From NCBI RefSeq assembly GCF_008973665.1, contig NZ_WACP01000001.1, positions 62,001 to 126,000 on the forward strand: a DNA stretch of 64,000 bases, in the 5' to 3' direction. Shown piece after piece: positions 56,201-62,271 of the stretch. Numbering within the stretch: position 1 is the first letter of the stretch; the number at the start of each line of letters is the position of its first letter. The notes under the pieces are model-generated. The model saw only the letters and a program-made list of their open reading frames with translations, searched no databases and was not told where the DNA came from. The position numbers were made by a program, and so were the translations under genes. Source of the DNA: Paenibacillus tengchongensis (GTDB lineage Bacteria > Bacillota > Bacilli > Paenibacillales > Paenibacillaceae).

Positions 56201-57576
56201 AAGCCAGAGCACGGCTCCTGGCGGAGATTGACCACTACGGCAGACGTCCTGTAAGCAGCCGCCTCCTCTCCGGTCAGCGTTACGGCATGGACGGGCTCCT
56301 GCATCTTATGAATCATATCCTGCAGCACCTGCACATAGCTCTGCTGGAACTGCCCGATGAGCTCGTCGCTGAAGCAGGCCGAGTCATACACGGTCTCTAC
56401 GCATATGCCGTCGTCCGGCTTAACGACCCAGGCGAGCGGGTAATTGATCTCTTCCCGCAGCTCCAGATCCGTGATGCTGAACTCTGCGATTGTTTTATAG
56501 GCTTCCGCATTGGCATAGTTCTCGTATACAAAAATACTCTGGAACAACTGCGGGAGATTGACCGCGCTGCCGATCTCGGCCAGCGAGATATATTCATGGC
56601 GGCTGCGGGCGGCCTGGGCTTGACTCAGTTGTTCCAGGACGTCCAGTACCGTAAGCCCGCGCTCCAGCCGGACGCGCACAGGGACGGTATTGATGAACAA
56701 CCCCACCGCCTGCTCAATTCCCGGAAGGTCCATGGGTCTGCCCGATACCGTGGTACCGTAGACCACATCATCGGTTCCGCTATATTTGCCAAGCAGCAGC
56801 GCATAGGCTGCATTGTAAATCTGGTAGGAGGTCAGGCCATGCCGCTTGGCTGCCGCTTCGATATCGGTATACAGTGCGGTACTAAGCCGCAGCGATTGCT
56901 TCCGGTTCTCTCCGCGCAGCTCGCCGTTGGGCTCCCCGGTCAGCTGGAGCATCTCTTCGAAGCCCTCCAGCTGCTGCCTCCAATACGCAAGCGTAGCTTG
57001 GGCATCCTGCTTCTGCACCCATTGAATATAGGCTTTGAAGGAGTTGCGATGGTCAAGAGCCGGGGTCCGGCCCTCCCGCAGGCTCTTGTAATGCTCCAGC
57101 ATTTGGCCCAGCACGAGCGGCAGCGACCAGCCGTCCATCACCAGATGGTGAAAGCTCCAGACGAAATAACTGCTGCTGTCTGTAAGCTGAATCAGGGCAA
57201 ACCGCATGAGCGGCGCTTCCCCGAGCTCAAAGCCCAGCTCCCGGTCATTCTCCAGAAAGCTCCGGTAGGACCGCTCCCGTTCCTCCGGCGGCAGATGCCG
57301 CCAGTCATACTGGATGTACCGGCAGCCGCACTCCTTCAGCACCACCTGCACCGGCTTCTTCAGTCCTTCCCACATAAAGGCGGTACGCAGTGCCGGGTTG
57401 CCGTCAATCACGCTTTGCCAGGCCTGCCAGAAGTACCCGGGCTGCAGCCGCCCGTTCAGCAGGCAGGAAAACTGCTCTAGATACATGCTGGTGCTGGCGC
57501 TTTTCAGGCTGTGGTAGAGCATCCCTTCCTGCATCGTCGTTAATCCGTATATATCTGAAACATTCCCCTTATTCAT
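47290..57576 (-). CDS. NRPS with acyl-ligase/KR module and Ser-like module
   Basis: A 3428-residue assembly-line protein. Order: C (about 1-440, HHLVMDG); a degraded A-domain C-terminal remnant (about 450-650); an acyl-AMP ligase-like domain (about 730-1260, LTSGSTGMPKAVM, MPMDHVGG); a KR (about 1290-1800, GGLGGIG, YSAAN); PCP1 (GGHSL near 1870); C (about 1935-2370, HHIVSDG); A (about 2390-2830, YTSGSTGKPKG). A methyltransferase inserted in the A C-terminal end follows (about 2830-3150, LEIGVGTGM), then the last A motif (near 3298) and PCP2 (GGHSL near 3354). The ligase plus KR looks like the PksJ-type loading of an alpha-keto acid with reduction to a hydroxy acid. The A specificity residues, read against GrsA, give D-V-S-H-F-S-L-V-E-K, closest to Ser (EntF). 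An N-methyl-Ser is predicted. Confidence 0.9.
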   Translation of the reverse strand: MNKGNVSDIYGLTTMQEGMLYHSLKSASTSMYLEQFSCLLNGRLQPGYFWQAWQSVIDGNPALRTAFMWEGLKKPVQVVLKECGCRYIQYDWRHLPPEERERSYRSFLENDRELGFELGEAPLMRFALIQLTDSSSYFVWSFHHLVMDGWSLPLVLGQMLEHYKSLREGRTPALDHRNSFKAYIQWVQKQDAQATLAYWRQQLEGFEEMLQLTGEPNGELRGENRKQSLRLSTALYTDIEAAAKRHGLTSYQIYNAAYALLLGKYSGTDDVVYGTTVSGRPMDLPGIEQAVGLFINTVPVRVRLERGLTVLDVLEQLSQAQAARSRHEYISLAEIGSAVNLPQLFQSIFVYENYANAEAYKTIAEFSITDLELREEINYPLAWVVKPDDGICVETVYDSACFSDELIGQFQQSYVQVLQDMIHKMQEPVHAVTLTGEEAAAYRTSAVVVNLRQEPCSGLDPADFAGVRIADKEGHALPDGFYGRVMQAGADGPQDTGYTGRFCPDGTLQINETLSTVMKIGGVRRDLATLERKLLAEGLADDVKLVHRCNLEGESKLVVYYAEPVAEGLGDVQSDYEARTGAVRQALLNLLAVQLGISADTCAALTDFVHVSAIPYYASGEVKLGELLKLEVINGNLLGRWSSMLSGETGGGTAAAAAGTSTGPFFRRAVKPHRDKVHISELVEQYSFIGKGSGQAKDGLGNAVDAQPERGGTAALSLISGEELSIPEDTVFDLGYYIKRAAERAPEEQGIRFIGYDGSITFAGYRQIYEEARAILAGLALHGLKPGDKVIYQMDDNRNYVTVFWACMLGGLIGVPVTVASSYREDNAAVRKLYNAWKMLDRPVIVTDAVLASGVRGVPAVLGEGDELDVYTAEALRSSPAWEPGTAAYEVKPDDLALLLLTSGSTGMPKAVMQSHRNLICRTIAGVSGNGFGPEEVTFNWMPMDHVGGTVMCNVRDVYLHCNEILAPVNYILEAPLRWLSIMSDYKVTNTWAPNFAYNLINSHEHELKTLELDLSRLRVITNGGEVVVARTALKFIDLMQPYGLDKAAMKPCFGMSETCSGIIYSRDFADGIVQPEDTRVSVGYPLGGHMVRVVDAQDELLPLYTEGRFQIKGLAVTPGYYNNPKANAEAFTRDGWFDTGDLGMISDRGLTITGRAKDIIIINGVNYNNSDIEAVLEEIDGVEVSYTAAVTVKPAGAGAEQLAVFFHPSSMDGPQLRNVMKEMQRSITAKIGVVIEYLVPLPKKDIPKTAIGKIQRILLRDSLLDGKYDAVLRQVELLRDINTVKPWTFGRVWQPLGFRQEPQDLSAAAFLVFADDAGLAAAFAGLLGPDAAGRLVTVSRGDSFTVAGPGHIVCDYSNGGGCGELFAHLAGIGWRASHIVYLAGYEPAASGRMGLTESSRLGVYGLLPLVQTLADHGLCASTSLTVGAANVYQGVSGREPHADQASLIGFIAALQMENTGLSSALVDLEGSDSLLDASCLLDEIRHEGNGGREISYRNGRRLAGMLKHLPLQPGDPNVQLKRGGRYVVTGGLGGIGTVLCRKLIADYAAELLIVGRSGLELLGEDDARVRNYRSLAGSGAAVSYARADVCDLAALQAAITDYEQRAGGAIDGVLHLAGNSSYQRHLDHRDAYWITAGDREAFAEEFDAKVYGTQNLFRVIQERKGAVMIAFSSVTSFLGSATFSAYSAANSFLEMFCQHAAEVQGYPVKCISWTMWDNIGMTAGNLQSINILSESIGQHVIGEQDGLLLFEAAIRMKGALIYAGIDEHNRQMKRRIAEKTYGMDMLAVSLDETQGGGLRLENARLIDDYGALSTVRVFTGDSGFGAMDGGEESGYSAAATGTEVTIHEIWSEVLGLRRIGMADNFFELGGHSLRATQVVSRIKKAYEVPFAINDLFYYPTIGELAAVIDGRMAELNQTEGGGSIAVLSEEEKRRGIPVSYAQQRLWFLRQYDEDSAFYNILEAVRLEGALKVDCLRQAVTEIVKRHDGLRTTFANVEGQVLQILHEAREVEVPLQDLTAVQPENREAVLKELADAEVARAFDFEHGPLLRCRLLKFAEDEHIIFLTMHHIVSDGWSMGVFVEEFVTLYEALAEQKPLRLPRVEWQYADYAAWQRGWFTGEVKQRQFDYWKNKLQDIATLDIPADYDRPKVQTYNGRKEFFTYSPELMRSVGHLAESTGATPFMIYLAAVNVLLSRYTGQEDIAIGTPIANRTRKETEHTIGFFVNTLVLRSDLSGELSFLELVERVKATALESYDAQDMPFEMLVDELNLERDLSRNPLFQVMFALQNEELPDFRLPGLNISRIETDNRSAMFDFWISMRELEDGVYALCEYNTDIYKRETVVRMMRHLENILVSLCGDPSQDVKRFNYMDKEEIQEVVYGMNATEERFASGLFIHESFEAQADLRPDAPAVSFEGMTLTYRELNERVNRIAHYLLAQGIGREDFVGVYAERSIEMVAAIYGILKAGAAYVPIDPTYPQERIDYVLEDSEVKLVLVCAGEASFPEGITAVDLRDYPLFEAYSTANPGVQVAEQDAAYMIYTSGSTGKPKGTVNVHSGIRNRILWGQRQFGMQPGDRQLQKTPFSFDVSCSEIFWAPTAGACLVIARPEGHKDVDYLIEVIRDERITFCHFVPSILKLFLDHPGVGQAATSLKKVFCSGEALPYRLKEQFFATLHAEMHNLYGPTEASVEVSHYDCSEALDKEIVPIGRPIANVQLYVLDRFMNPVPYNVGGELYIAGVNLARGYYKREELSAERFIPNPFSKYASARMYKTGDIVKLLPDGNIHFIGRADNQVKIRGLRVELGEIEKVIQSHPSVKDNVVLARESGGDVRIVSYIVRDEEYQVQAAEEGGREQVDRWETVFDHAYNHDAALQDFSLNTVSWNSSYTGENIPLAEMEEWLADSVDVIRGLKPRKVLEIGVGTGMILFKIAPLCDEYVGVDLSRVGLDYIENHLDGTMKVRLYQKAADGLGELLEERFDTIILNSVIQYFPNGDYLDRVIHTLLGILSPGGHLFIGDVRSLALLHSYHTSVELYKAPGDLTVPELQERIRAAVADENELLVDSKYFLSLKETETRVGHVAVLPKMTRYGNEMSKFRYQVVIGTGEAQMLANLVRLDGRELDTSRGLSGILAGCSDEVILIDHLPLGRLVYENNAEALLAAEAAGSSTVNELKARLEADPAVNIQLDGGRPAELFQDIHGQDGEYAVLPRWNGHSANGDYQLLLLRKDKLPAEGSNYQFEVPHTLRFSGDKSIYFTNPLEWKNNLEYVPLLREHVRQSLQEYMIPSHFMVLEQMPLLPSGKLNLKALPEPENTRRNVLTEYADAASDTEKRVKQIWEAVLGAGNIGVNDNFFDIGGHSLLVLQVYYQIKEAFGTSLTVVDMFKYPTIRSLCEVLEQASGSFAEVAAVSEQAQSGKEAMREKRRRLKELMK

Positions 57577-57593
57577 CCCGTTCCCTCCGGCCC

Positions 57594-60500
57594 TCAGTTG
57601 AACTTCGCCAAAATCAAATCCAGGTCTTCCATATCGACATCGACGGCGGAGAAATCGGCGGCGGAAAGGCCGTCGTCCCCTGATTTCAGGCAATAATCAA
57701 TGGCTTCAAGCAATATCCGCCCATAATCGCCGGTCTCCCGGACAGCTTCAGCTGCGGATTGCAGCTCCCGGTTATACGCCCATTCCAGGGTCAGCTTGTT
57801 CTCCAGCACATAAGCATTGATCTCCAGAAGACCGACTCTTGCATTGCCCGCTCCCCGGGGCTGCAGCTCTTCCCCGCTGAGCATCCGGAAGCCGGCGCCG
57901 CTCATCCGGTCATTGTCAAGCACGCCCATATAATTGAAGATTACCGGAACCGTACCTGCGGGATAATCGCCGAGCAAATATTCGAACTTGCGCTTCCGGG
58001 CGTCCGCCAGAGCATCCTTGACCCGTTTGAGCGCTGACCCCAAATCCGGCGGCAACCTCTCCGGTACAACAGCCGGGTACCATTCAGTGAACCATCCGAC
58101 AGTCCGCGACAGATCGACCTGTTCACTTAGCAGATCCCGTCCATGGCTTTCCGTAAAAATAACCTCTCCCCCGCCGCTCCGCCTGCGGAGATGCACAGCC
58201 AGTACGGCGGTCATCAGCTCATCGGGCTTAATGCTAAAGGCCTTCGGCACCTCCTGAAGCAGCCTGGAGGTATCTTCAGCGGACAGACTGAATACCGCTG
58301 CCGCCGCCTGCGCCTCGAAGTTAGACTGTCCGGAGGCACTCAGCACCGCCCGGGCCACAGCCGGGTAGTCCCGGCCCCATTCCTTCGTCTTCGCCGCCGC
58401 TGCATAGCTTCCGCCATAGGCTGCGGCTGCGGTGCTCCAGGCGGCGAAGGAAGTGGTTTTGCGCGGCGGCTTCACCGCTTCCCCCGCCAGCAGCGCCCGG
58501 TAAAAGTTAAATACATCCTCAATGATTAGGCGGAAGGATACCGCATCGCACACGAGATGATGTGCGCTCAGCACCAGCCGTCCGTCCCGTCCCGGGGCCT
58601 GCACAAGCAGGCCCTTGAATACCTCCCCCGTTTCGAGGCTCAGCGACTGCTGCAGGCTGGTAACCGCCTGCCGGAACCGCTCCCCTGCCGGGTCTTCCGG
58701 CAACACCGCTGTCATAAGCCGCCGCGTGGCGGCAAACGGCAGCATTTCGGCTTCCGGTTCGCCGTTCCCGCCGGTATGCACCCGGGTCCGCAGCACATCA
58801 TGCTGCCGGCAGACTTCGTTTAACGCGGCGTCCAATACCGCCGGATCGCAAGGCTCCTGAAGCTCCAGACAGACGGACTGGTTCCAGTGGTTCTGCTCCG
58901 CGAAGCCGTTGCCGAAGAACCACCGCTGAATCGGCGTAAGTGCATATACGCCCGTAATCTCTCCCTGCTCGGATTCCTGAACCCCGGTTTCGGTGGCATG
59001 CAAGGCCATCCGCGCAATGCTTTTATCCTCATAGAAGGATTTAAGCTCAATCTTGAGCCCTTCCTCTGCGGCTCTGGCTATAACCTGCATACTGATGATC
59101 GAGTCCCCGCCAATTTCGAAAAAGGGTGCCGTCACGCTGACCTTCTCCACTCCCAGCAGTTCGCTCCAGATCCGCGCCAGCTTGATTTCCTTGCCGGTCG
59201 ACGGCGCAACATACCCGCTGCCCGGCGCAAGCTTCCGGGCACAGGCCGTCAGCCTGGCAGCATCGGTCTTCCCGCTCAGATTAAGCGGAATGGCATCAAC
59301 GGAATAATAGCTTGCCGGAATCATATAGGCCGGCAGCGTTTCGCTTAGATAAGCCCTGAGCTCCTGGAGGGTCACTTCTCCGTCCGTCACCAGGTAGGCC
59401 GCCAGCGCTGCATTGCCGCTGGAGTCCGTATGTGCCAGAACAACCGCCTGATTTACTTTGTTATAGGAAACCAGCATACTTTCAATCTCACCAAGCTCAA
59501 TCCGATGTCCCCGGATTTTGACCTGGCTGTCGATTCTGCCGATATAAGCAATGCTTCCATCCTCCTGCCAGCAGGCATAATCGCCTGTGCGATACAGCTT
59601 GCCCGGTCCGAACGGGTTCGCGGTAAATTTCTCTGCCGACAGCTCCGGCCGGTTCCTGTATCCCCGCGCCAGGCCTACGCCGGCCACACACAATTCGCCG
59701 ATCATTCCTTTGCCGCATAAGGTGCCGTCATGCATAATGTAAATCTGTGTGCCCGGAATCGGTCTGCCGATCGGAATTTTGTCCGGAATGGCTGCACTCC
59801 GGTCATAGAACCAGTCGGTTGCACAGACCGTAGTCTCCGATGGACCGTAGGCATTATAGTAAGTCAGGGATTCCTCCAGTCGCTCCACCATAGCGGTGCC
59901 TGCTTCCGATCCCGCCGTAATCAGCAGCCTGAGCCCCAGCTTCCGGCCCGCAACCTCATTCCAGTACGGCGGAGGCAGTGTGGCCACTGTTACCCCATGC
60001 TTCCGCAATTCGCGCTCGAACAGGTCCGGATCAAGCACCGTCTCCTTGGTTACGATACAGAGCCGGGCTCCTGTCAGCAGTCCCATGACCAGTTCCCATA
60101 CCGAGGCGTCAAATACCAGATTGGCGAACTGGAGCACCACATCCCCGGTTGTAATCCCATATTGCTGTACAAAATAATCCCGCAGATTCACGATGCCGGT
60201 ATGCTCTACCATGACCCCCTTCGGCTGACCCGTCGTCCCCGATGTATAGATCAGGTAGGCCAGGTTGTCCGGCATGGCGCTGTCCTCCGGATCGGCGTCT
60301 GACTCCGCCGAGAGTGCCGGGTCGTTAATGTCCACGGACCGGACCGGGTCCAGCGCCGGGTTTTGCCCCGACGTTACCGCAAGCACAGCGCCGCTGTCGG
60401 AGAACATGTACTGGATGCGTTCCCGCGGATAGCTTGTATCCACCGGCATAAATGCGCCCCCCGCTTTGCTGACGCCGAGTATCGCGATCAGTGCCTCGAT

Positions 60501-62225
60501 GGATTTATCCAGTACAACGCCGACCACGGTCTCGGGTCCGACCCCGAGCCTGCTTAAATGGTGGGCCAGCCGGTTGCTTCTGCGGTTTAGCTCCCCATAG
60601 GTAATACCCTCTTCCCCGCATACAGCAGCAAGCTCTTCGCTGCGGCTTGACGCCTGGGCTTCGAACAGGCGCTTGATCGTCTCCGGCCGGTAATTCTGCA
60701 CAGGAGAGTTGAACCGGTGCAGAATTTGCTCCTTCTCGGCGGGCGTAATCATTTCCACCGCCCCGACCGGCAGATCAGCATCCTCTGCGATCACCCCAAG
60801 AATCTGCAGATAGTAGTCCCTGAGTGCTTCGATCCGGCTGCGCGAGTACTTGCCGGATTTATATTCCAGCCAAGCGCTCAGCCCTGCAGCCGTATCGTTG
60901 ACCTCCAGCGCCAGATCCACCTTGGCGGTCTTCAGGTCCAGCTCAGCAAACTCAATCGCAAAGCCCGGCAGCGCAATATCCTTCAGCGCATCGTTCTCAT
61001 AGCTGAACACCACCTGGTAGACCGGCGTCGAATGAAGATCCCGTTCTACCGCCAGCTCCTCGACGATCCGGTCGAACGGAATATTCTGGTGTTCCAGCGC
61101 CGCCAGTACATGGGACTGCTCCGATTGTATGTACTGAAACAAAGTGTCTTCACCGCCCAAGCGGCTGCGCACCGGCAGCATATTCAAAAAGCAGCCTACA
61201 ATCCGCTCCCACTGCGCTTCGTTTCTTCCGGCTACAGGCACCCCGACGATGATATCGTCCTGGCGTACATATTTGTGCAGCATGATTTTGAGCGCGCTCA
61301 GGTACAGAACGAAGGGTGTAACACCGCGCTTCTTCGCCACGTCCTCCAGCCTGCGCTTCATCTTCCGGTCCACGCCGAACTCCACACGGTCGCCGCGGTA
61401 CTCCGTCCCTGTTCCTGAAGGGTGATCGGCAGGAATCGTACAGTTCAATGTGCTGCCTTCCAGATGCTTAGTCCAGAATTGCAGCTCATGGTCGAAGCCG
61501 CCGCCCGCAATCCGCTGCTCCATATGCACCGCATAATCGTAATACTGCAATTCCGGTTCCGCCGCCGTCCCGGTACGCCCTGCCGCCAGATTGCCATAGG
61601 CCTCCAGCAGCTCCTTGATCAGAATGCCGCTGGAATACCCGTCCGACACCATATGATGCCAGACGATCTGTCCGATCCACTCGCCGTCTCCGAGTCTGTA
61701 CACAATCAGCCGGATCAGCCGTCCCTCGGAGAGCCGGAACGGGCGAAGCCCTTCTTCGGCCATGAACGCTTTGAGACCTCCTGCGGACCGGGGCAAGCCG
61801 GCAGTCTCACAATCATAGAGAGTGAAGGTATCCTCGCCAAAGCCGCCGGTCAATTCCGCCTGCAGCGCTCCCTGTACCTCCGTGAATCTGGATTGGAGTG
61901 CTTCATGGCGGAGAATCAGCTCCTTAAAGGCGGTCTTCAGCAGCTCCGGTTGCAGCCTGCCGTGAAAATGCACATAACCTGAAAGGTTGTAGGCGGTAGA
62001 CTGGTCGTAGAGCTGCTCCACGTACCAGAATTTCTTCTGCATGAACGTGCAGGGCAGGGCAGTTAATTCTGCAGCTCTTTTCCGGACACCGGCCAGCCCC
62101 TTTTCCTGCATAATCACCGTTCTTTTCTGCTCCTGCCGCGCCTTCAGCAGATTGTCCAGCAGCAGCCTCTTGGATTCCGACAGGGCATTGACCCGGGTGG
62201 TCAGCTCCTTCTCTTGGTCACGCAT
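57594..62225 (-). CDS. NRPS C-A(Phe)-PCP-E, predicted D-Phe
   Basis: A 1543-residue NRPS module. C domain with HHMVSDG at about 190; A domain about 510-990 with YTSGTTGQPKG near 660; PCP with EIGGDSI near 1042; epimerisation domain about 1085-1530 with AHHLVCDAVSF near 1222. The PCP has the GGDS form that goes with E domains. The specificity residues, aligned by eye to GrsA, read D-A-W-T-I-A-A-V-C-K, the phenylalanine code. The expected unit is D-Phe. It follows the PKS by about 45 nt. I set the ATG at 62225 by GAGGTG seven nt upstream. Confidence 0.92.
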   Translation of the reverse strand: MRDQEKELTTRVNALSESKRLLLDNLLKARQEQKRTVIMQEKGLAGVRKRAAELTALPCTFMQKKFWYVEQLYDQSTAYNLSGYVHFHGRLQPELLKTAFKELILRHEALQSRFTEVQGALQAELTGGFGEDTFTLYDCETAGLPRSAGGLKAFMAEEGLRPFRLSEGRLIRLIVYRLGDGEWIGQIVWHHMVSDGYSSGILIKELLEAYGNLAAGRTGTAAEPELQYYDYAVHMEQRIAGGGFDHELQFWTKHLEGSTLNCTIPADHPSGTGTEYRGDRVEFGVDRKMKRRLEDVAKKRGVTPFVLYLSALKIMLHKYVRQDDIIVGVPVAGRNEAQWERIVGCFLNMLPVRSRLGGEDTLFQYIQSEQSHVLAALEHQNIPFDRIVEELAVERDLHSTPVYQVVFSYENDALKDIALPGFAIEFAELDLKTAKVDLALEVNDTAAGLSAWLEYKSGKYSRSRIEALRDYYLQILGVIAEDADLPVGAVEMITPAEKEQILHRFNSPVQNYRPETIKRLFEAQASSRSEELAAVCGEEGITYGELNRRSNRLAHHLSRLGVGPETVVGVVLDKSIEALIAILGVSKAGGAFMPVDTSYPRERIQYMFSDSGAVLAVTSGQNPALDPVRSVDINDPALSAESDADPEDSAMPDNLAYLIYTSGTTGQPKGVMVEHTGIVNLRDYFVQQYGITTGDVVLQFANLVFDASVWELVMGLLTGARLCIVTKETVLDPDLFERELRKHGVTVATLPPPYWNEVAGRKLGLRLLITAGSEAGTAMVERLEESLTYYNAYGPSETTVCATDWFYDRSAAIPDKIPIGRPIPGTQIYIMHDGTLCGKGMIGELCVAGVGLARGYRNRPELSAEKFTANPFGPGKLYRTGDYACWQEDGSIAYIGRIDSQVKIRGHRIELGEIESMLVSYNKVNQAVVLAHTDSSGNAALAAYLVTDGEVTLQELRAYLSETLPAYMIPASYYSVDAIPLNLSGKTDAARLTACARKLAPGSGYVAPSTGKEIKLARIWSELLGVEKVSVTAPFFEIGGDSIISMQVIARAAEEGLKIELKSFYEDKSIARMALHATETGVQESEQGEITGVYALTPIQRWFFGNGFAEQNHWNQSVCLELQEPCDPAVLDAALNEVCRQHDVLRTRVHTGGNGEPEAEMLPFAATRRLMTAVLPEDPAGERFRQAVTSLQQSLSLETGEVFKGLLVQAPGRDGRLVLSAHHLVCDAVSFRLIIEDVFNFYRALLAGEAVKPPRKTTSFAAWSTAAAAYGGSYAAAAKTKEWGRDYPAVARAVLSASGQSNFEAQAAAAVFSLSAEDTSRLLQEVPKAFSIKPDELMTAVLAVHLRRRSGGGEVIFTESHGRDLLSEQVDLSRTVGWFTEWYPAVVPERLPPDLGSALKRVKDALADARKRKFEYLLGDYPAGTVPVIFNYMGVLDNDRMSGAGFRMLSGEELQPRGAGNARVGLLEINAYVLENKLTLEWAYNRELQSAAEAVRETGDYGRILLEAIDYCLKSGDDGLSAADFSAVDVDMEDLDLILAKFN

Positions 62226-62271
62226 GACAGCACACCTCGATATGCATACATTTTGGTAATCCTTCCATAAA

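Noticed and set aside
56287..57480. 397-codon plus-strand frame
   Set aside because: Antisense to the first condensation domain; no start signal or recognisable domain.
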